Assembly (NCBI GenBank): GCA_001683735.1
Contig: LUGG01000006.1
Coordinates: forward strand, 1,054,001-1,118,000
From: Grifola frondosa
Taxonomy: Eukaryota > Basidiomycota > Agaricomycetes > Polyporales > Grifolaceae
Reading direction: 5' to 3'
Length of the DNA stretch: 64,000 nucleotides
The number at the start of each line of letters is the position of its first letter. Position 1 is the stretch's first letter. The notes under the pieces are model-generated. The model did no database searches. It saw only the letters and a program-made list of their open reading frames with translations, and was not told the origin of the DNA. This document shows positions 32,053 to 43,360 of this stretch, in pieces. The position numbers and the translations under genes are program-made.

Positions 32053-35022
32053 ATGGCTTCGGCGTACTCTTTGCCATCAAATTTGTCTCCGGCGACTGTC
32101 GCAAATACATCATCTCTGCTGCGCATAGTTGCTCTTGCACTCATTTCTGGAGCTGCTATTGCTTCGCGGCTCTTTGCTGTCATAAACTTTGAGAGCATCA
32201 TCCACGAATTGTGCGTATATGTGGATTACCGTGTCGGACTAGTCTACTCACATATTGATGTGCTGCAGCGATCCATGGTTCAACTAGTGAGTACGATGCG
32301 CACCATTATTACCATGCAACTAAAGGAAACGCGATTTCCAGCCGAGCTACCAGAGTGCTTGCTTCTGAAGGCTTCTACGTGTGTAACTCTCGTACGCGTC
32401 CCTCGTGACTATTTAACACCAGGTCCACCAGGCGTTCTGGAATTGGTTTGATCCAACTGCGTGGTACCCTCTTGGTCGTGTCGTTGGGGGTACCATCTAT
32501 CCTGGTCTAATGGCAACTAGCGGTGTCATTTACAACGTCCTTCATGCCCTCAACCTTCCCGTCGACATCCGCAATATTTGCGTGCTGCTTGCTCCAGGAT
32601 TCAGCGCTCTTACGGCTTGGGCTACATATATGTGCGCAGTCGATGGTTTATGTGGAGCGTGAAAGCTAATTTCGTCTCTAGGTTCACGAAGGAAATGAAA
32701 GACGAGAGTGCGGGCTTGCTGGCTGCCGCATTCATTGGTATTGCTCCCGGATATATCTCGCGATCGGTCGCAGGATCATATGACAATGAGGCCATCGCTA
32801 TCTTCTTGCTGATGTTCACATTCTACTGCTGGATTAAGGCACTCAAGATGGGAAGCGCTTTTTACGGCACTTTAACCGCTCTATTTTATTTCTACATGGT
32901 CGCTGCCTGGGGTTTGTACTTTCCGTTCTTAACGGTGTTATGTTATGGTTTACATGATATTTAGGTGGCTATGCGTTCATCACGAACATGATTCCTCTTC
33001 ATGCACTCAGCCTCATCCTTATGGGACGCTTCAGCAGCCGCTTGTATGTCGCGTATTCATCGTGGTACGCAATCGGCACTCTGGCCAGCATGCAGGTGCC
33101 GTTTGTTGGTTTCCAGCCTGTGCGCACCAGCGAACACATGGCCGCATTGGGCAAGTATATTGAATTTTGAATGTGATTCGCACACCTACTTATCGCCATC
33201 TTTCCTTTCTTAGGTGTCTTTGGGCTCCTGCAGATCGTTGCCTTCGCCGAGCTGGTACGGACACACGTATCTTCGAAGCAATTCCAGAGCATCCTCTTCG
33301 CGACTGTCATTGGAACCGGTATCTTCGGTGCTTGCGCGTTCGCAGGCCTCACGTACAAGGGCTGGATTGCACCGTGGACTGGGCGTTTCTATTCGCTTTG
33401 GGATACTGGATACGCCAAAAAGTACCCTATTACTGGTTCTAATCCGTTAATGGTACTCATCAGTCCTGTTCTGCAGGTACATTCCCATCATCGCGTCTGT
33501 GTCCGAACATCAGCCGACGGCATGGCCAGCATTCTTCATGGATCTGCAGTTCCTAATTTTCGTCTTCCCCGCGGGCGTTATTTGTGCTTCCGCCAGCTCC
33601 GGGACGAACATGTCTTCGTCATCATCTACGCTGTTGTTGCTAGTTACTTCGCGGGCGTGATGGTTCGTTTGATGCTCACCCTCACGCCTGTTGTCTGTGT
33701 GTCTGCTGCGGTCGCACTGTCCTCGCTACTTGACACATACATCGATCCCGCAGAGCCTCGGATTCAGGAAACCACAAAGGGTGCAGTAGATAGTGACATA
33801 CCCGCTGATACTCCGGTGAATGGCGCCTCTACTCTTGCTACTCCGACTTCGGGTTCTTCCGCGACAGCAAAGAAGGCCAAAAAATCTGCAGCCGCGCCCT
33901 CGGCCGGCCCACTTGGCGACCTCGTTTCTACTGTCGCCGCGGCGGTGTCGCCTTCCAAGAAGGACGATAAGCCTCACGGTATCTTTGGCCTCGATACGAG
34001 GCTGATGGTTATCCTCAATGCCCTTGGGATGCTTCTCTTTTTCGTGATGCACTGCACATACGTGACTTCGAGTGCGTACTCTTCGCCATCGGTCGTCCTT
34101 GCGTCGCAGAACCCGGATGGGAGCCAGCATATCATCGACGACTTCCGGGAGGCGTACTATTGGTTGCGACAGAATACGCCAGAGACGGCTGTAGTTATGA
34201 GCTGGTGGGACTACGGCTACCAGATTGCGGGCATGGCAGACCGCCCGACGCTGGTAGATAACAATACTTGGAATAACAGTCAGTATCCTCACACTTATCA
34301 GGCGATCCTCTCACATATTTTTTTTTTCAGCTCATATCGCGACTGTCGGCAAGGCCATGTCCAGCCCCGAAGAAGTAGCCTACCCTATCCTGCGCAAGCA
34401 TGACGTCGACTATGTCCTGATCATCTTTGGCGGCCTGATCGGCTACTCTGGAGACGATATTAATAAATTCCTTTGGATGGTCCGGATCGCACAGGGCGTA
34501 TGGCCCGACGAAATTCAGGAGCCGAACTACTTCACGCCCAAGGGTGAGTATAGAGTGGATGAGGCGGCTCCCCCGGCCATGAAGAACAGCCTGATGTATA
34601 AGATGTCATATTACCGGTAAAGTTCCCTTTATGTCTGTCACCAGTGGCGTTTGTTCTGAATGTTGCCTAGCTTTGCTGAGCTGTTTGGTGGGAACCAAGC
34701 GGTCGACCGCGTGCGGGGTCAGCAGGTTCCGCTGAGTGGACCTACGCTCGACTATCTCGGTATGAGTTGCCTATCTGATCTGTTATCGATGCTCACGATC
34801 TTCCTCTATCGCAGACGAGGCATTCACGTCAGAAAACTGGATTGTAAGTTCAAGCTCCGATCACGGTGTCAGCTGCTGACCCCGCTGACTGTGCAGGTGC
34901 GAATTTACCAAGTCAAGAAGGACGATTTGTTGGGTCGTGATCTCAAGAGTGCGAACACTTTTGCGCAGGGCAAAAAGAGGAAGAGAACTAAGCCTCCTGT
35001 CAGACGGCGGGCTGTTGTGTAG
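32053..35022 (+). CDS. STT3: Oligosaccharyltransferase catalytic subunit Stt3
   Basis: Stt3 transfers the lipid-linked glycan to Asn in the ER lumen. Seen in order: EFDPWFNYRATRV (first acidic motif), [34 protein letters not shown] (second acidic motif), multiple membrane helices, the catalytic [20 protein letters not shown], the DK motif [28 protein letters not shown] and a basic C-terminus [15 protein letters not shown]. The first exons are 32053-32210, an 18-base micro-exon 32269-32286, 32342-32378 and 32432 onward. The intron after EHMAALG uses a GC..AG pair (GCAAGT). Near 33584 the frame slips by one base between FPAGVI and [11 protein letters not shown], with no possible intron. For an essential gene this looks like a sequence error. 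Confidence 0.93.
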
Positions 35023-36391
35023 AACATCCGCTCCAATTGCACTATTGCCTCAAGAAGATACATGTTGGCAAATTTAGCCGAAACACTGTGTGTATGATGC
35101 GATATGACAGTTAGTTCAACTTTGAGCTTGTTCAGATTGTGCTGCTTCCGCTAGCTATTCTATAATTTACGCTCCAGTCAAATATACTTTTATGAGTACG
35201 AACATCTACGCCACAACACATGGCGCGTGGCTTCTCTACGCACACTAGGGCGCTCCGTGGTGCTGTCGTTTTCCCAACATGCCATTTCGCAATTCTATCG
35301 CAGAGTTCTCGGCCAGATTGCACGGGGCTCAGGGCTCAGCTTATCATTCGCTGTTGGTGAGGTTTCGTCAGGGACTTCGAGATCCATTCACTTTGTTAGA
35401 ACTGATATAAACTTCTAGGCCTCGGGAGCTTTCACCACAGGCTCACACGAAAGTCGGAAACAGGCTCCCGCCTGGCCCACTGACAATGTCCCCCGACGTG
35501 CTTCAGTTTGACGGGGATGTTGAGGATAGATGAATACGTCACTTCCGTGCAGTACGATGTCGATGCCAGATCTACGGATCATGTTGATTTCTTTGGTCCT
35601 TATGCTGTTTAGTATCCAAAAACTTGCGTCCGTTGAAATTCTTACCATTTATGAGAACATAATCTAGCGGATTGTTGGAGATGGTGTTTGCAATGGCCGT
35701 AAGTGTCAGTGATGCATCTGTTGGTAAATCACAATCCTCTTCCGGCGGTTTCCACCTAATCGCACGTAAATCTCTGTCTCAGGCTGAACATCTGTTGGAT
35801 TTAGCATTGGCCACTGTCGCGGAGTCCCCTGCAAGGTGATGGCCGTAGTTTGCGCCGATGGGTTGGCGACTATTGATCTGGAAATTTTGCGTTGGGGCCC
35901 ACAATCCACGCCGCTACCGAGTCGCCGCCTGCTTGGTTGTTAGATCGGAATGGAGGGCAATCATTACCTGCTATGGAAGACAGACATAGAGATGCGGACG
36001 ATTGGCGAATCATTGATACGCGAGAGCCTCGCACTTTATTGTTTATGCCAGTCCATGCAAGCTACCTTTATCGAGACATATTCTCATCGATTATAGGGTC
36101 CGTAAGGAGAATCAAATATCTACTCCAAAGCAACTCATCACGCGATCGATATCAAAGAAACAAACAGAACAATGAGAATCAAGCAGAACGATGAAACGTA
36201 GCGTTGGTGCCGTAGACTAGGAGACATGCAAAAAAGATAGAGCAAGTGGCGCATACAGCAGTCGAAAGTCCTCCTTCTAACAATGGGAACTGTACCATGA
36301 TATCGTGAGCGCATGGAAGAAATGACCCACACAATTACACTCACATGAATGTTCATATGAAACCGCGTAAAGTTGGATGTGCACATGTCAA
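35023..36391. other. Low-information region, possible gene remnants
   Basis: On the minus strand a short stretch (about 35760-35640) reads DASLTLTAIANTISNN and PLDYVLIN before a GTAAGA donor, and 35593-35415 reads SGIDIVLHGSDVFIYPQ. These may be exons of a small unrecognised gene, but no start, domain or complete splice chain could be built. Bases 36000-36390 show nothing. Confidence 0.3.
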
Positions 36392-36956
36392 TCAGCCGTT
36401 GAGGGCTCCACCTTGTTGTCCAGCACCTTCCTCATCCTCCACACGATCACCCGCGGCGATCCTTGCAGCATGATGTTCGTAGAGGGCGTCAAGGTTCTCT
36501 CCATCCTGAATTCGACGGAAGAATATATGCTTGCCCTCCCATCCGCGCTTGAGTATTTCCAGCTTCCGCAAGTTCGATACTTCGCTGAGGTTCTTGAACG
36601 GGACATCGTCGTATGGCCAATTCGCGATAACCACGTGATAACGTTGTACGACATCTCTCCAGTACGAGGGCCAACGCATCTGTGCGTGGGGATCCTGCGT
36701 GATTTCCTCTGGAATAGGATCAGTAAAGTGCAATCTCCTATAAAGCGCGTAACGTACGAAGGGCATTCTTGATCATTTGCCGAATTTCACCGCGGGTGTC
36801 CGACATCCTCTCGCTGTACGTCGGTTGCGGGTTTACTCGCCATCTCGACTGTTGACTAAAACCCGGGTGTGCAGAGCTGGATCCACGAGGAGGAGACATA
36901 GTAGGGAGTGATCGTGTAGGTTGAGGGCTGAACACAAGTGGGTGTAATGCTGGCAT
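36392..36956 (-). CDS. Conserved hypothetical basidiomycete protein
   Basis: Two exons. The first begins MPALHPLVFSPQPT at 36956 (or at MSPPRGSSS, 36902) and is a Pro/Ser-rich N-terminus. A GTACGT..CCAG intron near 36752-36704 joins IKNAL to QEITQDPHAQMRWPSYW. The second exon contains YWRDVVQRYHVVIANWPYDD and VPFKNLSEVSNLRKLEILKR, the kind of Tyr-His-Val / Trp-Pro block that recurs in hypothetical proteins of this fungal group, sometimes next to transposon-derived genes. It ends in an acidic tail at 36392. Function unknown, about 180 residues. Confidence 0.6.
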
Positions 36957-37127
36957 TGCCTCCAGAGGCTCGACATAATTTATAGGAAACGATGGGTGTC
37001 ACGGACTGCCTAGTCCCGAAGGAAGTAACGCATCGATAGATCCTGTGATGATTCGAAGATCTTCTACTCGCGAGGGGCCGAATTCCACAACCATCATGAG
37101 TTAGTGAAATTGATGCTGTACATTGTC

Positions 37128-37887
37128 TTACCCACTGCCCACTACCGTCCGATCAGCTGGAAAGAATGAAGAAGTCCCGCGTAGCAAGAATACACTTGCG
37201 GAGGCATCCCCGATCACCTCATGCAATGGCCCAACATGATGGAAATGCGTTGTCGGGACCTGAGGCAAAATGCAGGTTAGCGGAGGAAGAGAGGGAAGAC
37301 CGTCCTGCTCCGTAGTGATCATATGCGCCAACTCAATGGTGAGAGGAAACTTGAGGCAGGAGGTTCTTGGTAGAATCTGATCCTCGGATGTGGAAAAACA
37401 CACGTTATGTCTCTTTGTCCGGACCATGTCCTCGACGAATCTAGCGGAGTTCACGGCAAGGGGTCAAATCTGGACCATCTGATAACGAACATACTCTCGC
37501 CTTGGTATTTTTTTGCAACCAACTTGAACTTACATCGGTCCAGTCACACGGTGGCACTCGTATGTAAGTATTTGAACCGTGTCTTCGGAATTGTGACAAA
37601 TGGAAGACGTCTGTAATTAGGATTACAACTATGAGCTCGTCTTACCATATCATCTGATTGAACCAATCGAACATTGATCTGAAGTTCTTGCAACGTATTC
37701 ATCAAATTTCAACCCGACAATGATGCTCCTTACCGGTCATAGGTGGAGCCAGTAATTTTAGCAAACTTCCAGCTCCAGGTCTCGCGATTCTCGTCGGTCG
37801 AGTGAACCATACACATCTGCAGTCTGGATCACCCATCTTGTCCAAAGCGTGGGCATGGATGAATCGACTTCGCCACGCGCTGGCCAT
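37128..37887 (-). CDS. Multi-exon hypothetical protein
   Basis: A start at 37887 gives MASAWRSRFIHAHALDKMGD and ARPGAGSLLKLLAPPMT, then in-phase introns lead to ELQINVRLVQSDDM, TSSICHNSEDTVQILTYECH and, less surely, FVEDMVRTKRHNVCF through LPLHEVIGDASASVFLLRG, ending at 37128. The chain of GT..AG introns of about 35-55 bases supports a real gene, but the join before FVEDMV is unresolved and more exons may lie upstream to 38700 (for example VPDCHKQLSSATMG and LNATKCIWRASAISLAMF). I do not recognise the family. Confidence 0.4.
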
Positions 37888-39524
37888 GCATGCATACACG
37901 CTTCACTGAGTCTATCCTGGCGTGTTTATGTTTTCAGGAAATACCACAAACATTCTGAAGAGCCGGTCCCGCCAGTTTGGCGGGGAAGACATCGCGACAC
38001 TGTGCAATTCCTCGATATAGACTCCCCGCTGTAACTATTGGGCGCTGTCGCACGCAGGCAACGGGATGAATGAGTGCTTCTCAAATGGATGCTCCTCTTA
38101 GGCTGATGCGAAGGTCACGATGAAAACGTATGTATCAGTCTCGGCGGAAAGAACAGAGTCAGGATCGCTATACCCGGGATCGAGGAAACCAGAGGCGGTA
38201 GTGGAGGTTGAGACGTTGAGGCTGTTGAGCACACGTTGCTATGGTCTCCTATGTCGGCATGACGTATCACTTCTAAAACAAATAGAAAAGGCGACAGTCA
38301 ACCAAGAACTTTGGTTCCAGAGGACGAGACTCACAGTTCGAACGGATGACTGCCGTGGCAAGCAGCCGATGACTAGGCGCACAGCGAGCCAAACATCGGG
38401 CGTAGCTGTATTGGCCGAGTTGGTTCCGGTTATCCGTTCTCCATCCTCTGTCGACTCACGAGGTTCCGGGAACATGGCTAGTGAGATGGCGGACGCACGC
38501 CAGATGCATTTCGTGGCATTGAGAGGGTCGACCTCGAGACCCATGGTCGCTGATGACAGCTGCTTATGGCAATCTGGAACTTCCACGTCCTGCGGAGATA
38601 GATCTGCTTTTGAGTTACAGACGGGATACACATGTCATATTACGCACACTAGAGTTAACATCCGCAAGTCCTACAGCGACGATCCAGCAGCTGGCAAGCA
38701 GTCAAATTGAACATGCGCCTTTAGATTCAACTCATGTCTGGAAGTTCTAAGTCGATTCAACCCGCAATTCCATTCTGTTCTGGTGACCAAACCTTACCTG
38801 GAAAATCATCGACCGTGGAGTGTGCTTGTAGTGTTTGAAACATACATGACGGCCCCACGGGAAGATCCTCTCGATCTTTCACATATGGCAAACCCAACGG
38901 TTTGGCGCGGGTTCAATAGCAATCTGCACTTTCGCCGTCGCATACCTCCTTGTCAGAAGAGTTCCTTGTTTTGGTAACTACGTTTGACGACTTTTCGAGT
39001 GTGTCTCTTGCCTCTCAAGACCCAAGATTATGAATCATCTGTATTCACAGTCAATAGTGGTGACTTACCATATCTCATCTTCTTTATATACTCTACGATA
39101 AGAAAACCTTAAGGTGACCTGTGGGACAAGTGTGTCGTATCTTCTCATACGGACCACGTGGACTTACAACCTATGAAAGCCCAAAGCAATAGCCTCGGAG
39201 TCGGAGAATGGGCATGAGCTGGACGCGTGCATTGTAGACAGGGTTGCCAAAGGTTGCCGTTCATGAACTGCCTTGAACTCCAGGCGTGTAGCTTTGGCCT
39301 CGAGGTACGTTCGTATCATCTCCATTCGCCCAAACATAGTAGCATCCACGAGGAGACCTGTTCTAGCTCCCGCGAAGGGTTGCAAAAGTGAGCAGTTGTG
39401 CCATGACGTTATCTCAGTTCTGTATGTTCGACATCGATGACAACTCACAATCAGGAATAGACGGTGCATAAAGAAACCACGTCCCACAATAATATACATG
39501 CAAGTTACCGCGTCGAACGACTCA
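37888..39524. other. Region without a confident gene
   Basis: Both strands have frames of 60-200 codons that overlap each other. The minus-strand pieces at 38631-38440 and 39440-39170 (MFGRMEMIRTYLEAKATRL) are the most protein-like, but no domain or full exon chain is visible. Confidence 0.35.
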
Positions 39525-41435
39525 TTACAGCTCATCTTTCGTGTGACCTGAACCTTCCGCTGCATCAGAAGCATCCACCCTATCACCTGCGGCGGGAACA
39601 GCGGGCCTCGTTTCAAAGGGTTCAGGTACCGAGGTCGACTCCTCGGCATCGACCACCAGAGTCTCCGGTGTCACCTCGGGCTTCTCCTCGTCCCTTTTCT
39701 CCTCGTCCGGGATCGCATCGGGAGTGGCTGATCCAGCTACAGCTGTAATGGGCGGCTCAGCGACAGGGGTCTTGGGGTGGCCAGTTTCCACCGCCTCGAG
39801 CACGACCTGCCCCGCGTCGCCTGTCTTTGCCATCTTCGGCTTCTCTCGCTCCTTCTTCTCCGCCTCTTGCTGCGCCTTCAGGATCCGCCGTATTGGGTCC
39901 TCCTCCTCCTTCGCTTTCGCGTCGCCGGCGTCTTTCTTCGGCGGCGCACCCATCATACCAGGGTATCCATGTACTTCGTGGTAGTCGGCGCCGTGGCCCT
40001 TTTTGATCGCTTCTTCAAAGTCGATCAGCTCCGTGAAACCGCCATGGGCAAGTGCGATCCGCTGCGCCTCCTGCTCGCGCTCGATCTCGAGCTCCTTCTC
40101 GTCAGGGATGAATTCTTCCTCTGCCGCTTGTTTGCTGATCGTCGAAAGATCCGCAGTGCCGTCCAGAACCGAGTCAAAGAACTTTGAGAGCGAGTCGAAC
40201 TTCTGGATGCCTGAGGGTGCAATTAAGTCCCAACCTTGTCGCGCACAGATCGACGGCAAGTACCTTCGAAACGCACAAAGTCCATTGAGCCCGGAGGATA
40301 GAATAGAACTTTCGATGACTTCGGTTCTCCCTGTTCCAAGCCCATCTTCAGCGAACTCTTGCCACGGCGATCGCGGTGGATAGAGAATTTGATCTGGTCC
40401 TTTGTACTTGTTGCCGAGCGTCTGCCAAAGGAGGGGAATGTGTTTGCCTTGGTTGAGCAGAAGGGCACGAGGCATGTCGGTGTTCTGCTCCAAATCATTC
40501 ATCAGATCTTGATCACAGCAATTACAAAAGGAAACCGGCATACCTCCTCAAGCCATCCGGGAACGTCTTCTAAGTGGTAAAGTTTCTTCACCCCGTGTGG
40601 GTGTTTTCTTATTGCAAAGTAATAGAACGCGCTCGCGCTCCGCTGAGGTCCATCAAAAAGGATCGGCTCAGAGTCTGCGCCGCGAGGGAATAACTACCGG
40701 TGCTTTCAACTTCCAACGCACTGAGGAGTGGTGTAGTGGATACTCACCTTCACAGTAGGAAATCCTTGTACGCCCTGCTCTGCACATAGCCGCTTGTTAC
40801 TTTTTTGTTCACAATCCACGGCATAGAGAGGAATCATGGGGTAGAGCCCTAATGCCGCCCTGCTGTATTCTGGACCCATTTTTTGGCAATGCTGACAATG
40901 TTGCTTCAACCATGCGGACTCGCTGCGCTAACATTTCAAACTCACCCCACACCATGGCGCGACAAATGCGACCACCGAAGTTGCCTAGGAGAAGAAGGAA
41001 GTCAGCACCGGCCACCAGTACCAAAGACGTACACGGCAGATGAACGGGTAACTGGCGGAGAGACATTCGATGATGTCTGAGATCAAATTCAATCCGCTCA
41101 TCATGATCAAGAAGACTGAACAATATAAGAATCCAGCGCCGAAGCGTGTCGAGGATGGGTCTAGGTCGAACGATCGTCGATTCACCCACGAGCACCCACC
41201 AGCTGAATACAGAGCTCGCAATCAGGCCAGCTCGCGACTAGACCGTCTCGGTCTCTCGGATCCCCTCGGAGGTCCTCAGTCATGCAGCTGGCAAGATACG
41301 CACATTCTGCTTCATTGCCTTCTTGAACCCTTTCTCATCGATCATCTTCACGAGTGTATTTGAAGGAAACAGTGCAGCCGACGCGATGGAGGGCGTCAGC
41401 GCGATGGTCAGAGCGAACAAGTGTAGCAGCTTCAT
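39525..41435 (-). CDS. ER protein disulfide isomerase-like protein with KDEL tail
   Basis: The signal peptide MKLLHLFALTIALTPSIAS starts at 41435 and is followed by ALFPSNTLVKMIDEKGFKKA. After a long intron comes the thioredoxin active site: TSVVAFVAPWCG, an intron splitting the motif, then HCQKMGPEYSRAALG, giving CGHC, the classic PDI dithiol pair. Next are PLYAVDCEQKSNKRLC and QGVQGFPTVK with the cis-proline. The C-terminal half is a charged region rich in Glu, Lys and Pro. The protein ends HTKDEL, an ER-retrieval signal. It resembles the Mpd1 type: one thioredoxin domain plus a long tail, oxidising or isomerising disulfides in the ER. Intron 1 (about 41303-40990) is some 315 bases, far longer than the others. 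Confidence 0.88.
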
Positions 41436-43204
41436 GGTCGGCGAGCGAGAGCAAGACGAGCGAATATAGAGGATGGAGACTGGTTGCAGTCGCGCACTTA
41501 TACTGGCTGATCGAGACGCGCGCGTGGGGACGTGCACTGGAATACACTGACGTGGCGGCTTCAGCGACTGAGAATTCCCATCGTCCCGGAGCTGCAGGCT
41601 GCGATGCCGACGACGCTCGCCACCGACCGATGAAGCGGTTTCACCCACGGTAACAGTGCCCTGTGAGTGTGTTTGTGTGCTGCATGGTTTTCTGATTGAG
41701 GACGGTGGGAGTTCAACGTGTTCAACGTCGCCATCACCCTGGCGCGTGAATGACAACTAGGACAGAGTCTAATTACTATATATGATTATGCAGAAAGAAT
41801 GTAACTTCCCGGCAGGCTCGGCATGTAAACTTAAGGTGAGCGCCAAATATTTTATCCGCCCGAAAATAATCTGAATTCACCCTCGCCCATCAAAAACTCC
41901 TTGCCTTCACTTATCACCAAGTCAGCGTCCTGGCGTTTTAACCTTGACAGGTCCAAATGTCGGCTCATCTCTTGGGAGGAGGCGTTCAACTGCGAGACAA
42001 TCAGGCCGGGTGAGGAGAAGTTCTGTGTCCCCGAATGCTCTTGCTGTTCCCGTCGGCCATGATTGATGTGCTCTTGAATGCTCATGACTGTCATCATTTC
42101 CAGAATCATCTTATGATATGTGTACTTCCCTAGTCTCATTCTTTGTTTATCGTTATCCACATCCAGCACTTGCACGCGAAGTTTTCACCTCTATTATCTT
42201 GATTGTGTTCTCAGCCCTTGGATTTTCTGCAATGGATCCATTGCAATGGCCCTGTGACGAAACGCTGGCTCATGCGCATTGTAGAGGAATTGTATGTAGG
42301 TGAATTTGATTTGCCGACGTTCGAAGTTCGAAATTCAGGCAGAGATCTGTCCTACCTTGCGATAGTCATTGATGGTATAGTGTTCACAGTAAAGCAAAAA
42401 CTAAAAGCATCTCAAACAACAGAGGTATGCATTCAGTCCGCAAAATCGAGTCTTACCATTCTCCGAACCCGAAACATCGTGCAGTGTCTCCAACTTCAGC
42501 AAGTCGAGTGCAAGTAATATACCCCGTGCCTCTCTACCACAGCGTTCTCGAAACGGCGGCGCCGTTACGGTTCTCCGCTAAAGGCAAACCCATCGGCAAA
42601 ACCACACGAGTGGTGGCCGGGCGCGTCATAACCCCACCAAGTACACACACGAAGGCGACGCCCCGCACAGCGCTTGGGCAAACGAGTGCGGTGTGCGCGA
42701 CAGCTTTACTCGAATTCATTCCCGAGCTTCTGGACGAGAAGGCGTTCTGGGTAAATCCGATAGGTGCGGTGCTGGACGTGCTTACCGTTGCCGCTGATGG
42801 GATGATGCTAGAACGTCGGGCTGGCATACTGCGAAGATGGGTTGAGGTTCGGATCGTGGCAGCAGTGAGCAGACACACCGATGGCTGAACAATCCGCAGA
42901 TATACTTGAAAGTTCAGCACTGTAGTTTACTCACACCAATCCTCTCACCTGCCGATATTTCAACGAACATTCTCATGGAGAAGCTCAACTTTTCGTGGAT
43001 GAATCATTTCCAGTTCTCAGAGCCTTCCGCCGCTCATCGATGCCATACCATCTAGCATAAAATGCAAGCTAAGTATCGAATCTGATCCCGCTCGGCGCTG
43101 TTCGCTATTATCTTGTACTGCTCGCACGTGCTCTGCTCGCCTACACAACGCGTTATCAGCGCGCATGTCATGCACAACCGAGGATACTTAAGCCGCCCCG
43201 CGAT
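41436..43204. other. Region without a confident gene
   Basis: The densest frames are 41852-42175 (minus; hydrophilic, ends FLMGEGEFRLFSGG) and a GC-richer block at 42430-42890 open on both strands. Neither has a recognisable domain. A C-terminal exon of an unknown minus-strand gene is possible at 41852-42175. Confidence 0.3.
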
Positions 43205-43360
43205 GTGCTGATGTTTCTCTTGTTAACCACCATCGTCGTCTTGATCACATAATCTCTACGTCGTCGGCCTCGCCACAGCATAACACACGTCTCTCACACG
43301 ACAGATCTACTTATCTAAATTACAAAATCCGGATTCCAGACAGCCTATATTGACCGGAAG

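Noticed and set aside
40990..41195. Box C/D snoRNA in the long intron of the disulfide isomerase gene (ATGATGA and CTGA present)
   Set aside because: The two boxes are about 100 bases apart and the flanks do not form a terminal stem.
42427..42920. Overlapping frames of over 120 codons on both strands
   Set aside because: No domain, no splice-supported extension and no signal peptide; neither strand can be preferred.
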